DNA of 64,000 bases from Paraburkholderia kururiensis JCM 10599 = LMG 19447 (GTDB lineage: Bacteria > Pseudomonadota > Gammaproteobacteria > Burkholderiales > Burkholderiaceae): NCBI RefSeq assembly GCF_003986935.1, contig NZ_RJZE01000008.1:1-64000 (forward strand), in the 5' to 3' direction. Below are positions 11,987 to 21,269 of the stretch, piece after piece. How positions within the stretch are numbered: the stretch's first letter is position 1; each line of letters opens with the position of its first letter. The notes beneath the pieces were generated by a model. The model saw only the letters and a program-made list of their open reading frames with translations, made no database searches and had not been told where the DNA came from. The position numbers and the translations under genes were made by a program.

Positions 11987-12916
11987 ATGTCAAATCCGTC
12001 TTCTTCGAACTGGGGCCTGGAGCAGATCGTCGCGGAGCTGCGCGCGTCGCGCGAGGAACTGCATCGAACGCGCCATCCGCGCGGTATTCGCGAATTGCCG
12101 TCGCGCGAGGCGATGGTCGGCATCGTCAACGGCCTGCGCGCAGCGCTCTTTCCCACGCACTACGGCGCGCCCGATCTGACGGACGAAAGCGTCGACTATT
12201 ACGTTGGACACACGCTGGAAAGCACACTGCGGCTGCTCGCTGAGCAGATTCGCCGCGCGCTGCGCTTTTTGCCCGAGCATGCGGAGACACCGAACGAATT
12301 GCTGCGCGTGCGTGCCTTCGACGTGGCGCGCGAGTTCGGCAAGCAGTTGCCCGGCATTCGCGCGCTGCTGGTCAGCGACATTCAGGCCGCCTATGCCGGC
12401 GACCCGGCCGCGCAGCACATCACCGAAATCCTGCTGTGCTACCCGGGCGTGCTCGCGGTCACGCATCATCGGCTCGCGCATGCGCTGCACCGGCTCGGCG
12501 TGCCGCTGCTCGCGCGCTTTATCAACGAGATTGCCCACTCGGCCACCGGCATCGACATTCACCCGGGCGCGCAGATCGGCCCCAGCTTTTTCATCGACCA
12601 CGGCACGGGCGTGGTGATCGGCGAGACCGCGATCATCGGCGAACGCGTGCGGCTCTACCAGGCGGTGACGCTCGGTGCGAAGAGCTTTGCGGCGGACACC
12701 GACGGCACGCTCGTGAAGGGCAACGCGCGGCATCCGATTGTCGAGGACGACGTCGTGATCTATGCGGGTGCAACGATTCTGGGCCGCGTCACGATCGGTC
12801 GCGGCTCGGTGATCGGCGGCAACGTGTGGCTCACGCACAGCGTGCCGCCGGGCAGCAGCGTGACGCAGGGCAAGGCGCGCGAAGTGGAACGCAACGAAGC
12901 AGGGCGGCCGACGTGA
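11987..12916 (+). CDS. epsC: Serine O-acetyltransferase, EpsC type
   Basis: 309 aa. The N-terminal helical region (1-180) is followed by a left-handed beta-helix hexapeptide domain (about 185-290): IDIHPGAQIGPSFFIDHG, VVIGETAIIGERV, ILGRVTIGRGSVIGGN. The active-site His lies in FIDHGTG. It transfers acetyl from acetyl-CoA to L-serine, giving O-acetylserine for cysteine biosynthesis. Length and N-terminal region fit the longer EpsC subgroup rather than CysE (about 270 aa). No cysteine synthase is adjacent. The start at MSNPSSS is chosen over upstream codons, which add unrelated sequence. Confidence 0.88.
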   Translation: MSNPSSSNWGLEQIVAELRASREELHRTRHPRGIRELPSREAMVGIVNGLRAALFPTHYGAPDLTDESVDYYVGHTLESTLRLLAEQIRRALRFLPEHAETPNELLRVRAFDVAREFGKQLPGIRALLVSDIQAAYAGDPAAQHITEILLCYPGVLAVTHHRLAHALHRLGVPLLARFINEIAHSATGIDIHPGAQIGPSFFIDHGTGVVIGETAIIGERVRLYQAVTLGAKSFAADTDGTLVKGNARHPIVEDDVVIYAGATILGRVTIGRGSVIGGNVWLTHSVPPGSSVTQGKAREVERNEAGRPT

Positions 12917-12935
12917 ACGGTCCGCATGCGCGGCC

Positions 12936-13757
12936 ATGAAACGCGTGCCATCAGGCCGCGTGCGCATGCTGCGCACCGCGATTGCCGGCGTCGAGGCCAC
13001 TGCCGCCGCCACGTCACACACGTTCGCACGGCACTCGCACGACCACTTCGGCGTGGGCGTCATCACGCACGGCGGGCATCGCTCGGCGAGCGGGCGCGGA
13101 CCGGTGGAGGCGCGCACGAACGACGTCATCACCGTGAATCCCGGCGAGGTTCATGACGGCCGGCCCTTCGACGAACGTGGCCGCGCATGGCAGATGCTGT
13201 ACTTCGAGCCGTCGCTCGTCTTCGATGCCGCGCGCGAGCTTGCGGGCACGAACGCATGCAACCTCGAATTGACGCGTCCCGTCGTGTACGACCCTCGATT
13301 GAAAAAGCTGTTCGAGCGACTCTTTGCGATTGCCACCGATCCTGTGGCGTACCCCGACGCACTTGTTCGCGACGAGGCATTGGCCGCGTTCTTCGAATGC
13401 GCGATCGAGTCGCACGCTACGTTGACGCCCCGACGTCTCGCGCCCGGGTCGGTCGCGCACGCCAAGGCCCGCATCGACGACGATCCCTCGGCATCACACA
13501 CACTCGCAGCGCTCGCCGCGGATTCCGACATGAACCGCTTCCAGCTGCTGCGGGCATTTGCACGCGACGTCGGCATGACGCCACATGCCTATCTGGTCCA
13601 GCGCCGCGTCATGCTGGCGCGGCGTTCGATTGCGTCTGGCCTTGCGCTTGCCGATGCGGCCGCCAGTGCAGGCTTCGCGGACCAAAGCCACATGACGCGC
13701 GCGTTCGTGCGCATGTTCGGCGTGACGCCGGCCGTCTACGCCGGTGCAGTGCGATAA
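12936..13757 (+). CDS. AraC family transcriptional regulator
   Basis: 273 aa. The N-terminal cupin-like sensing domain (about 1-150; HSHDHFGVGVI and NPGEVHDGRP metal/cupin-like motifs) is followed by two C-terminal helix-turn-helix units (about 165-270; second helix pair LADAAASAGFADQSHMTRAFVRMFGVTPAVY). This domain arrangement occurs in AraC regulators of exporters. It lies 126 bp before an EamA transporter gene on the same strand, which it may regulate. Starts 19 bp after the epsC stop. Confidence 0.87.
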   Translation: MKRVPSGRVRMLRTAIAGVEATAAATSHTFARHSHDHFGVGVITHGGHRSASGRGPVEARTNDVITVNPGEVHDGRPFDERGRAWQMLYFEPSLVFDAARELAGTNACNLELTRPVVYDPRLKKLFERLFAIATDPVAYPDALVRDEALAAFFECAIESHATLTPRRLAPGSVAHAKARIDDDPSASHTLAALAADSDMNRFQLLRAFARDVGMTPHAYLVQRRVMLARRSIASGLALADAAASAGFADQSHMTRAFVRMFGVTPAVYAGAVR

Positions 13758-13883
13758 GCAGCCACGTGGGCTGCCGTACGTTGCACGCGGTACGTCGCAC
13801 CCTCACGCTGCAATTTCGTTCAAGACCCTCCACGACGCTGGACCCTAAGCTGCGTCTCCATTCCCTGTCATGGAGCGCGCAGC

Positions 13884-14873
13884 ATGAATTCGAGGCACAC
13901 GGGCTATCTCTTTTGCGGACTCGCGATGATCGGCGTGGGCAGCACCGTAGTGGTGAGCCGCGAGATCGCGGTGGGGCTCGCGCCGTTCTCGGCCACCGCG
14001 TTGCGTTTTGCGATCGCGTTTCCGTCGTTCCTCGCGATCATGCGTCTGCGCGGCGTGCGCTGGCCGCGTCTCGGTCTGCGCGATGCGATGCTCGTCGTTG
14101 CCCAAGCCGGCGCGGGCAGCGTCGGTTATACGGTCCTGCTCATTAGCGGAATGAAGCTCGCGTCTGCCGCCGATGCGGGCGTGATTGCGGGCACGTTGCC
14201 GGCGGTGTCGGCACTCGTGGCGGTGGTTGCGCTGGGCGAGCGGATGAGTGCGGCGCTTGCCGGTGCCGTCGCGCTCGCGACGGCGGGGGTGCTCGTGTGT
14301 ACCGTGCCGCTTCCAGCGTTGAGTGCGGCCGGCACGTCGTGGATTACCGTGGGCAACGAACGCGCTCCCGAGGCGCTCGCGGGCAATGCGCTCGTGTTTG
14401 CCGCGGTGGTGTGCGAGGCCCTGTTCATCCTCATCAACCGGAAGCTGCGCGCAACGGTGACGCCGTTGCAGCTGTCCGCATTGATGAGCGGGACCGGCTT
14501 CTGTGTCGCCATCGTGCCCGCGCTGTTCGAGGCGCCGTGGCGCGCTGCCTTCGACGCGCCTGCGGTAATGGGCGTCGTCTACTACGCGCTGGTGCCCACG
14601 GTGGCGGGCTTCATGCTCTGGTACGCGGGCTCGGCGCGCGTGACCGGCGGCGAGGCCAGCGTGACGACTGCGCTCGTACCGGTGTCGTCGCTCGTGTTCG
14701 CGGCGCTGCTGCTGCACGAGACGATCAGGCCGGCGCAACTGGCCGGCATGGCCTGCGTGCTCGGCGCCATCTTGCTGGCCACGGTGGGACGTGCGCGGCA
14801 GCGCAGCACGGCGCAAGGCACTACGTCGGGCGGGACGCCGCTGCATGCGGCGCCACGCGAAGCGCGCGATTAG
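13884..14873 (+). CDS. EamA/DMT family transporter
   Basis: 329 aa with ten predicted transmembrane helices in two five-helix EamA repeats (roughly 5-135 and 165-305). It is an inner-membrane member of the drug/metabolite transporter superfamily. Such proteins commonly export amino acids or metabolites; substrate unknown here. A hydrophilic tail of about 25 residues follows the last helix. Adjacent to the AraC regulator, with folE convergent 36 bp downstream. Confidence 0.85.
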   Translation: MNSRHTGYLFCGLAMIGVGSTVVVSREIAVGLAPFSATALRFAIAFPSFLAIMRLRGVRWPRLGLRDAMLVVAQAGAGSVGYTVLLISGMKLASAADAGVIAGTLPAVSALVAVVALGERMSAALAGAVALATAGVLVCTVPLPALSAAGTSWITVGNERAPEALAGNALVFAAVVCEALFILINRKLRATVTPLQLSALMSGTGFCVAIVPALFEAPWRAAFDAPAVMGVVYYALVPTVAGFMLWYAGSARVTGGEASVTTALVPVSSLVFAALLLHETIRPAQLAGMACVLGAILLATVGRARQRSTAQGTTSGGTPLHAAPREARD

Positions 14874-14909
14874 CGGGACTAGTGCGACCAGCGCGAGCCT
14901 CGCGCCGCC

Positions 14910-15581
14910 TCACGTATTGGCGATACTCGTTCCCACCGGATTACCGACGATGGAAAGGAATTCGCGACGCGTCGAGGGATCGGTGCGGAAGGTGCCCAGC
15001 ATGCGCGACGTGACCATTTCCACGCCGGCCTTATGCACGCCGCGCGTCGACATGCATTGATGCGACGCTTCGAGAATCACGCCCACGCCGCGCGGCTGCA
15101 GCACCTCGTTGAGCGTATCCGCGATCTGCACCGTCATCTTTTCCTGGATCTGCAGGCGTTTCGCAAATGCGTCCACGAGGCGCGCGAGCTTCGAAATGCC
15201 CACCACGCGACGATCCGGCAGATAGGCCACATGCGCGCGCCCGATGATCGGCACCATGTGGTGCTCGCAGTAGCTCTCGAAGCGGATGTCCTTGAGCACG
15301 ATCATCTCGTCGTAGCCGTCCACTTCGGCAAACGTGCGGGCCAGAATCTCGCGCGGGTCGGTGGCGTAGCCCGCGAAGAATTCCTCGAAGGACCGTACGA
15401 CGCGCGCCGGGGTGTCCACGAGACCTTCGCGCCTGGGGTCGTCTCCGGCCCAGCGCAATAGCACGCGCACCGCGGCTTCGGCTTCTTCTCGTGTGGGCCG
15501 CGGCTCGGCGCCGTTTTTCGCCGCACCGGTGTCTTGCTGTGCGGGTTTCGCGTGACTTGCGGTCCTCGTTGCGTCGGTCAT
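14910..15581 (-). CDS. folE: GTP cyclohydrolase I (FolE)
   Basis: 223 aa. It converts GTP to 7,8-dihydroneopterin triphosphate, the first step of tetrahydrofolate (and pterin) synthesis. The zinc and catalytic motifs are present: [13 protein letters not shown] and HQCMSTRGV supply the Cys and His ligands. The start ATG at 15581 follows AGGAG by 7 nt. The first 35 residues are low in conservation. Convergent with the EamA gene; no other folate genes are nearby. Confidence 0.92.
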   Translation of the reverse strand: MTDATRTASHAKPAQQDTGAAKNGAEPRPTREEAEAAVRVLLRWAGDDPRREGLVDTPARVVRSFEEFFAGYATDPREILARTFAEVDGYDEMIVLKDIRFESYCEHHMVPIIGRAHVAYLPDRRVVGISKLARLVDAFAKRLQIQEKMTVQIADTLNEVLQPRGVGVILEASHQCMSTRGVHKAGVEMVTSRMLGTFRTDPSTRREFLSIVGNPVGTSIANT

Positions 15582-15696
15582 CCATCCACTCCTGTCTGCT
15601 GGTCCATCTGGCGTTGCGCCGTTGGGGTGTCGGCCATTGTTCCACGTTTTGTGTCCGCGCGTGCCTGGCGAAAGCCCCCACCTGGACGCCCGGACG

Positions 15697-16620
15697 TCAT
15701 TTGGGCCACTCGTCCATGGCGTCGTTGAAGAGTTCGGAGACGACGCTGCGCAGCCATCCCGTGCGCACGTCGTTGTTGAATTTGCGATGCCAATGCTGCT
15801 TGAGATCGAAGCGCGGCAATGGAATGGGCGGCTCGACGAGCTTGATGGACGCGTGTTCGGCCACGTACGCGAAGCCGATGGCGTGCGGCACGGTGGCAAC
15901 GAGATCCGTGCGCGCAAGAATGAAGGGCAGGCTCATGAAGTGCGGCGTTTCCAGCACGGCGCGGCGGTGCAGGCGCTTCTTTTCGAGGAAGCGTTCGAGC
16001 ACTTCCTGGCTGCGTCCCTCGGCGCGCACCACGGCGTGGCCAAGCGAGAGGAATTGCTCGAGCGTGAGCTTCTCGCCCACCTGCGGATGGTTGCTGCGCA
16101 TGAGGCAGATGAAGCGGTGCGTGAAGAGACGCTGCTGAAAGAAGTTGCTCGCGGTGAGGTCCGGAAAGTAGCCGACGGCGAGATCCACGTCGCCCGATTC
16201 CAGTCCGCGTTCCACTTGGGCCGGCGGCAGCGAGACCGAACGCAGGCTCGCACGCGGCGCGCGCTCGGCAAAGAGTTGCAGCAGACGAGGCAGGAACACG
16301 ATCTCGCCCACGTCCGAAAGCGCGAGGGAGAACGTGCGCGTGGTCGTGGCCGGGTCGAAGTCCTGAGCTTCCAGCATGCCTTTTTCGATACGCACGAGCG
16401 CGTCGCGTGCGGCCGGGATCAGGGCGAGCGCGCGCGGCGTGGGCTCCATGCCGCGCGAGGTGCGCACGAAGAGCGGGTCTCCAAAGTATTCGCGCAGGCG
16501 TCCCAGCGCGGTGCTCACGCGCGGCTGGCTCACACCGAGGCGCTCGGCGGCGCGGCTCACGTTGCGCGTGTCTTCCATGGCAACGAGGTACGGAATCAGG
16601 TTCAGGTCGAGGTCGGTCAT
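15697..16620 (-). CDS. LysR family regulator divergent from pobA (PobR-like)
   Basis: 307 aa. N-terminal winged helix-turn-helix (about 5-65; [32 protein letters not shown]) followed by the periplasmic-binding-like effector domain. Start placed at MTDLDLNLI (16620); an upstream in-frame ATG at 16653 would add 11 arginine/proline-rich residues. It is transcribed away from pobA across a 137-bp intergenic region containing a T-N11-A palindrome, the classic LysR arrangement. It probably activates pobA in response to 4-hydroxybenzoate (inference from context; PobR proteins of other genera belong to several families). Confidence 0.85.
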   Translation of the reverse strand: MTDLDLNLIPYLVAMEDTRNVSRAAERLGVSQPRVSTALGRLREYFGDPLFVRTSRGMEPTPRALALIPAARDALVRIEKGMLEAQDFDPATTTRTFSLALSDVGEIVFLPRLLQLFAERAPRASLRSVSLPPAQVERGLESGDVDLAVGYFPDLTASNFFQQRLFTHRFICLMRSNHPQVGEKLTLEQFLSLGHAVVRAEGRSQEVLERFLEKKRLHRRAVLETPHFMSLPFILARTDLVATVPHAIGFAYVAEHASIKLVEPPIPLPRFDLKQHWHRKFNNDVRTGWLRSVVSELFNDAMDEWPK

Positions 16621-16685
16621 CGGCAGGGTGAAGCGTGGCGGGCGGCGCGGCACTATCGTGTTCGCGTATACAAGCTATGCCCGGA

Positions 16686-16700
16686 ATGCGGTTGCCGCAT
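16686..16700. promoter_or_regulatory. LysR-type operator between lysR and pobA
   Basis: ATGCGG-TTG-CCGCAT is a perfect 6-bp inverted repeat with a 3-nt centre. It contains T16687-N11-A16699, exactly the LysR consensus layout. It lies 58 bp before the pobA ATG and 66 bp from the divergent LysR start, suitable for both autoregulation and activation of pobA. Confidence 0.6.
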
Positions 16701-16757
16701 ATTGGGGAAAGCGCCGACAATCGCTCCACCATTCGAAAAATTGTTCAGGAGACGAAC

Positions 16758-17948
16758 ATGCGCACCCAGGTTGCCATCGTCGGCGCAGGCCCGGCGGGCT
16801 TGCTGCTTTCCCATCTGCTGCGGCGCGAAGGCGTCGATTCGATCCTCGTGGAGGCGCAGTCGCGCCAGTACTGCGAGCAGCGCATTCGCGCCGGCGTGCT
16901 GGAGCAGGGCACCGTCGATACGATCAACGAAGCGGGGCTCGGCGCGCGCATGCAGCGCGAAGGGCTCGTGCATCACGGCATCGACCTGCTGTTCGGGCGC
17001 AAGCGCCATCGCATCGACATGACGGGGCTCACGGGCGGCCGCGCTATCACGATCTACGGCCAGCACGAGGTGGTGCGCGACCTGATCGACGCCGCCGACG
17101 AGCACCGCCACCAGATGTTCTTCGAAGCGAGCGGCGTATCGCTGCACGGCCTCGCAGGCGATGCGCAGCGCGATCGCCCCGAGGTGCGTTTCACGCACCA
17201 GGGCGTGGAGCAGCGCATCGAGTGCGACTACATCGCGGGCTGCGACGGCTTTCACGGCGTGTCGCGCAACGCGATTCCGGCCTCGGTGCTGCGCACCTAC
17301 GAGCGCGTTTATCCGTTCGCGTGGCTCGGCATTCTGGCCGAGGCCGCGCCCAACGCCGCCGAACTGGTCTATGCCCACCACGAGCGAGGTTTCGCGTTGT
17401 ACAGCATGCGTTCGCCCACCATCACGCGGCTCTATCTGCAATGCGCGCCGGACGAAGACCTCTCGCAATGGTCCGACGAGCGCATCTGGTCCGAACTGAA
17501 AACGCGTTTTGAGAACGACGGCGGCTGGCAGCCCGCGGAAGGCGCGATCCTGCAAAAGGGCGTGACGCCGATGCGCAGCTTCGTGGCGGAGCCGATGCAG
17601 TACGGCCGGTTGTTCCTCGCCGGCGACGCCGCGCACATCGTGCCGCCCACGGGCGCGAAGGGCATGAACCTCGCGGTGGCCGACGTGCGCGTGCTCTCGA
17701 AGGCGCTGGCCGCGCGCTATCGCGACGGACGCACGGACCTGCTCGACGCCTATTCGTCCACGTGTCTCGAACGTGTCTGGCGCGCCGAGCACTTCTCGTG
17801 GTTCATGACGAACATGCTGCACCCGTCGGCCGACGACACGCCGTTCGTCAATCGCCTGAAGATGTCGGAGCTGAACTACGTGACGAAGTCCGAGGCGGCG
17901 GCGCGCTCGCTCGCGGAAAACTACGTGGGCCTGCCGTTCGCTGCGTAA
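16758..17948 (+). CDS. pobA: 4-hydroxybenzoate 3-monooxygenase
   Basis: A 396-aa FAD-dependent aromatic hydroxylase. FAD-binding GAGPAGLLLS near the N-terminus, the CDGFHGVSR motif and GDAAHIVPPTGAKGMN are typical. It hydroxylates 4-hydroxybenzoate with NADPH and O2 to protocatechuate, feeding the pca genes that follow. AGGAG lies 6 nt before the ATG. It is followed by a strong intrinsic terminator, so it is probably monocistronic and controlled by the divergent LysR. Confidence 0.93.
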   Translation: MRTQVAIVGAGPAGLLLSHLLRREGVDSILVEAQSRQYCEQRIRAGVLEQGTVDTINEAGLGARMQREGLVHHGIDLLFGRKRHRIDMTGLTGGRAITIYGQHEVVRDLIDAADEHRHQMFFEASGVSLHGLAGDAQRDRPEVRFTHQGVEQRIECDYIAGCDGFHGVSRNAIPASVLRTYERVYPFAWLGILAEAAPNAAELVYAHHERGFALYSMRSPTITRLYLQCAPDEDLSQWSDERIWSELKTRFENDGGWQPAEGAILQKGVTPMRSFVAEPMQYGRLFLAGDAAHIVPPTGAKGMNLAVADVRVLSKALAARYRDGRTDLLDAYSSTCLERVWRAEHFSWFMTNMLHPSADDTPFVNRLKMSELNYVTKSEAAARSLAENYVGLPFAA

Positions 17949-17995
17949 GCGGATTGCTGCCCGTATCAGACGCGTATCAAGTATCAAGACAGAGG

Positions 17996-18022
17996 AGGCC
18001 GTCCCGCGAGGACGGCCTTTTT
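17996..18022 (+). terminator. Intrinsic terminator of pobA
   Basis: A 9-bp perfect stem, AGGCCGTCC/GGACGGCCT, with 5-nt loop CGCGA and a following T-run (18018-18022). Located 47 bp after the pobA stop. Confidence 0.85.
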
Positions 18023-18041
18023 GCTCATGGAAGCCCCTGCC

Positions 18042-18071
18042 TTGACAAGGCGCGCCAGCGCCTCCGATAAT
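18042..18071 (+). promoter_or_regulatory. Promoter of the pcaIJ cluster
   Basis: A perfect -35 TTGACA (18042-18047), an 18-nt spacer and -10 GATAAT (18066-18071). Predicted start of transcription near 18078, giving a leader of about 190 nt to the first pca gene. It begins just after the pobA terminator. Confidence 0.55.
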
Positions 18072-18081
18072 GCATCGAGAT

Positions 18082-18115
18082 GTTCGTTAATCGAATCGTA
18101 GTTCTATATACGAAC
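18082..18115 (+). promoter_or_regulatory. Putative PcaR/PobR-type (IclR family) operator
   Basis: GTTCGTTAATCGAAT (18082-18096) contains the inverted repeat TTCG-TTAAT-CGAA, and GTTCGT (18082-18087) is mirrored by ACGAAC (18110-18115). From memory this closely resembles the site recognised by the IclR-family activator PcaR at Pseudomonas pcaIJ. It lies at about +5 to +38 of the predicted transcript. No IclR gene is in this window. Confidence 0.5.
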
Positions 18116-18271
18116 AACGACCCGAGCCGAACACTTCCAGCGCACGCTGCCGCTTCTTGTGAATCAGCAGCGTGATTCGCGGTTGGAGCGGTGCCCGTGT
18201 AGTGAATGAGCGGCGCCGCGCAGCAACGTCGGGCACTGCCCGGAATGGCATGGAATGGCCGAGGACCTGGC

Positions 18272-18982
18272 ATGATCAACAAGATTTTCGAGTCGCTTCA
18301 GTCGGCCGTGGCCGACGTTCACGACGGCGCCACCGTGATGATCGGCGGCTTCGGTACGGCGGGCATGCCGTCGGAACTGATCGACGCGCTCATCGAGCAG
18401 GGCGCGCGCGAACTCACCATCGTGAACAATAACGCCGGCAACGGCGACACCGGTCTCGCGGCTTTGCTGAAGGCAAAGCGGGTGCGCAAGATCATCTGCT
18501 CGTTCCCGCGGCAAACGGATTCGTGGGTGTTCGACGGTCTCTATCGCGCCGGCGAAATCGAGCTGGAACTGGTGCCGCAGGGCAATCTCGCGGAACGCAT
18601 TCGCGCGGCGGGCGCGGGCATTGGCGGCTTCTTCACGCCCACGGGCTACGGCACGAAGCTGGCCGAAGGCAAGGAAACGCGCCTGATCGACGGCAAGCAC
18701 TACGTATTCGAATCGCCGCTGCATGCGGACTTCGCGCTCATCAAGGCGTATAAGGGCGACCGCTGGGGCAACCTGGTCTACCGCAAGACGGCGCGCAACT
18801 TCGGGCCGATCATGGCGAGCGCCGCGAAGGTGGCCATTGCTCAGGTGTCGGAAGTCGTGCCGCTGGGCGGGCTCGATCCCGAAGTGATCGTCACGCCCGG
18901 CATCTTCGTGCAGCGCGTGATCGAAGTGCCGCAGGCGGCGCACGCCGCGCAACGGTCGCCACAGTCGCAACAGGCAGCCTGA
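18272..18982 (+). CDS. pcaI: 3-oxoadipate CoA-transferase subunit A
   Basis: 236-aa alpha subunit of the succinyl-CoA:3-oxoadipate CoA-transferase. The GGFGTAGMP glycine-rich segment (about 24-32) and GYGTKLAEGKE are characteristic of class I CoA-transferase A chains. With pcaJ it activates 3-oxoadipate to its CoA ester for thiolytic cleavage. The beta subunit starts 16 bp downstream. First gene after the putative PcaR-type operator. The last 15 residues (Ala/Gln-rich) are variable. Confidence 0.92.
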   Translation: MINKIFESLQSAVADVHDGATVMIGGFGTAGMPSELIDALIEQGARELTIVNNNAGNGDTGLAALLKAKRVRKIICSFPRQTDSWVFDGLYRAGEIELELVPQGNLAERIRAAGAGIGGFFTPTGYGTKLAEGKETRLIDGKHYVFESPLHADFALIKAYKGDRWGNLVYRKTARNFGPIMASAAKVAIAQVSEVVPLGGLDPEVIVTPGIFVQRVIEVPQAAHAAQRSPQSQQAA

Positions 18983-18998
18983 AGGACGGAGACACTTC

Positions 18999-19658
18999 AT
19001 GAAACGACTTACCCGCGATGAAATGGCGAAGCGCGTCGCGCGCGATATTCCCGAAGGCGCCTACGTGAACCTCGGCATCGGTGTGCCCACGCTGGTCGCG
19101 AACCATCTGGATGCCGACAAGGAAATCTTCCTGCACAGCGAGAACGGTCTGCTTGGCATGGGCCCCGCGCCCGCGCCGGGCGAAGAGGATGACGAACTCA
19201 TCAACGCCGGCAAGCAGCACGTCACGCTGCTCACGGGCGGCGCGTTCTTCCACCACGCCGATTCGTTCGCGATGATGCGCGGCGGCCATCTCGACTACTG
19301 CGTGCTGGGCGCGTTCCAGGTATCGGCGACGGGCGACCTCGCGAACTGGCACACCGGCGCACCGGATGCGATTCCGGCCGTGGGCGGCGCGATGGACCTC
19401 GCCATCGGCGCAAAGCAGGTCTTTGTGATGATGGAGCACCTCACCAAGCAAGGCGAAAGCAAGATCGTTCAGACGTGTTCGTATCCGGTCACAGGCGTGG
19501 GCTGTGTGGACCGCATCTATACCGATCTCGCCGTGCTCGACGTGACGCCCGAAGGCCTGGCGGTGCGCGAGATCTTCCCGGATATCGGCTTCGACGAATT
19601 GCAGCGTCTGACGGGCGTGCCGCTCATCGACGCCACGCAGGGCCGCCGCGCGGCCTGA
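18999..19658 (+). CDS. pcaJ: 3-oxoadipate CoA-transferase subunit B
   Basis: 219-aa beta subunit carrying the catalytic glutamate E48 in SENGLLGMGPAP, which forms the glutamyl-CoA intermediate. It follows pcaI with a GGACGGAGA ribosome-binding region 8-15 nt before its ATG. Together they form the heterotetrameric transferase of the beta-ketoadipate pathway. The thiolase gene pcaF is not in the window. Confidence 0.92.
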   Translation: MKRLTRDEMAKRVARDIPEGAYVNLGIGVPTLVANHLDADKEIFLHSENGLLGMGPAPAPGEEDDELINAGKQHVTLLTGGAFFHHADSFAMMRGGHLDYCVLGAFQVSATGDLANWHTGAPDAIPAVGGAMDLAIGAKQVFVMMEHLTKQGESKIVQTCSYPVTGVGCVDRIYTDLAVLDVTPEGLAVREIFPDIGFDELQRLTGVPLIDATQGRRAA

Positions 19659-19847
19659 ACGCGCGGCGCGGAGCGTCACGGCCTGCGGCGGCGCGCAGCG
19701 ACGATGCGCGCACGGCAGTTGGGCGACAATGAGCGTCACGCTGCCGTGTGCGTGGCGGTCTTGGCGATCTAACCGACGCTTCGCCTGCCGACGCATCCGC
19801 ACGGTGCCGCCACGCTCCATCCGACTGCCAACGGGATTTCCGTCACC
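19659..19847. other. pcaJ-pcaB gap with direct and inverted repeats
   Basis: The 189-bp gap contains GAGCGTCACG twice (19671-19680 and 19731-19740) and an 8-bp inverted repeat CACGGCAG (19711-19718) / CTGCCGTG (19741-19748). No T-run follows the hairpin. It may be an attenuating structure or protein site between the CoA-transferase and pcaBDC parts of the cluster. Confidence 0.3.
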
Positions 19848-21251
19848 ATGCCCGAACGTCTCGACCGTCTCGAACGTCTGACCGGCCTGATCTGCGGCAC
19901 GCAGGCGATGAACGACATCTGGTCGCCGCGCGCCACGTTGCAGCGCATGCTCGATGTCGAAGCCGCGCTCGCGCGCGCGTGCGCCGCGCACGGCGTGATT
20001 CCGCCGCAAGCCGTGGCGCCCATCGTCGCGGCTTGCCAGGCCGATGCACTCGATGCCGACGCCCTCGCCCGCGATGCCGCGCTCGGCGGCAACCTCGCCA
20101 TTCCGCTCGTTCGCCAGCTCACGGCGCGCGTCAAGGCCGCCGATGCCGAAGCCGCGAAGTACGTCCATTGGGGTGCGACGAGCCAGGACATCATCGACAC
20201 GGCCACCGTACTGCAACTGCGCGCCGCGCTCCACCTGATCGACCACACGCTGCAGTCCACCTGCGCGGTGCTCGCCAACCTCGCGCGTGCGCATCGTGCG
20301 ACGCCGGCGGTTGGGCGCACGTGGCTCCAGCAGGCGCTGCCTATCACGCTCGGCCTCAAGTTCGCGCAATGGCTCGACGCCTTGCTGCGCCATCGCGACC
20401 GTCTTGCTGCGCTGCGCGAGCGGGCGTTGGTGCTGCAATTCGGCGGCGCGGCGGGCACGCTGGCGAGTCTGCGCGATGCGGCTTCGGCCGTAAGCGCATC
20501 GCTCGCGCGAGAACTGCAGCTCGCGCAGCCCGCGTTGCCGTGGCACACGCAGCGTGACCGCATCGCGGAGGCCGCCTCGTTCTTCGGCATGTTGATCGGC
20601 ACGCTCGGCAAGATTGCGCGCGACATCTCGCTGCAGATGCAGACCGAGATCGGCGAACTCGCGGAGCCCGCGGCGGCCGGCAAGGGCGGATCGTCCACCA
20701 TGCCGCACAAGCGCAATCCGGTGGGCTGCGCCGCGGTGCTCACCGCCGCGACGCGCGCGCCTGGACTCGTCGCCACCGTGTTGGCTGGCATGGTCCAGGA
20801 GCACGAGCGCGCCCTGGGCGGCTGGCAGGCCGAGTGGGACGCACTGCCCGATCTCGCGCGGCTGGCGGGCGGCGCGCTCGCGAACATCGAACAGATCGCC
20901 TCGGGGCTCGAAGTGGATACCGCGCGCCTTGCCGCGAATCTTGACGCCACGCACGGGCTGATTCTGGGCGAGGCCGTGATGCTTGCGCTGGGCGATCGCA
21001 TCGGCCGGCTCGATGCGCATCATCTCGTGGAGAAGGCATCCAAAGCCGCCGTGCAGGCGCGCCGGCCGCTCTTCGACGTGCTTGCCGAAGACCCCGCCGT
21101 CACGCGTCATCTCGAAGCCGCGCAGCTGCGCTCGCTGCTCGATCCGGCCCATTACGCAGGCGAGGCGCAGGCCTTCGTCGATGCCGTGCTTGCGCGGCAT
21201 GCGGCGTGGGCGCCGCCGTCATCGGTGGCTGCGTCGAACGAACAACCCTGA
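19848..21251 (+). CDS. pcaB: 3-carboxy-cis,cis-muconate cycloisomerase
   Basis: 467-aa member of the fumarase/argininosuccinate lyase superfamily. The signature loop GGSSTMPHKRNP (about residues 280-292) supplies the catalytic Ser; HWGATSQDIIDTA is the other active-site segment. It lactonises 3-carboxy-cis,cis-muconate to 4-carboxymuconolactone in protocatechuate degradation. The length fits the long form of PcaB. pcaD follows 18 bp downstream. Confidence 0.92.
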   Translation: MPERLDRLERLTGLICGTQAMNDIWSPRATLQRMLDVEAALARACAAHGVIPPQAVAPIVAACQADALDADALARDAALGGNLAIPLVRQLTARVKAADAEAAKYVHWGATSQDIIDTATVLQLRAALHLIDHTLQSTCAVLANLARAHRATPAVGRTWLQQALPITLGLKFAQWLDALLRHRDRLAALRERALVLQFGGAAGTLASLRDAASAVSASLARELQLAQPALPWHTQRDRIAEAASFFGMLIGTLGKIARDISLQMQTEIGELAEPAAAGKGGSSTMPHKRNPVGCAAVLTAATRAPGLVATVLAGMVQEHERALGGWQAEWDALPDLARLAGGALANIEQIASGLEVDTARLAANLDATHGLILGEAVMLALGDRIGRLDAHHLVEKASKAAVQARRPLFDVLAEDPAVTRHLEAAQLRSLLDPAHYAGEAQAFVDAVLARHAAWAPPSSVAASNEQP

Positions 21252-21269
21252 AAAAAGGAGTAGCGATTC

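Noticed and set aside
15697..16620. LysR gene as PcaQ, regulator of the pca genes
   Set aside because: It is divergent from pobA, with its operator between them, and the pcaIJ promoter instead has an IclR-type site.
18891..21200. 769-codon open frame antisense to pcaJ and pcaB
   Set aside because: Shadow of well-conserved enzymes on the plus strand; no family resemblance.
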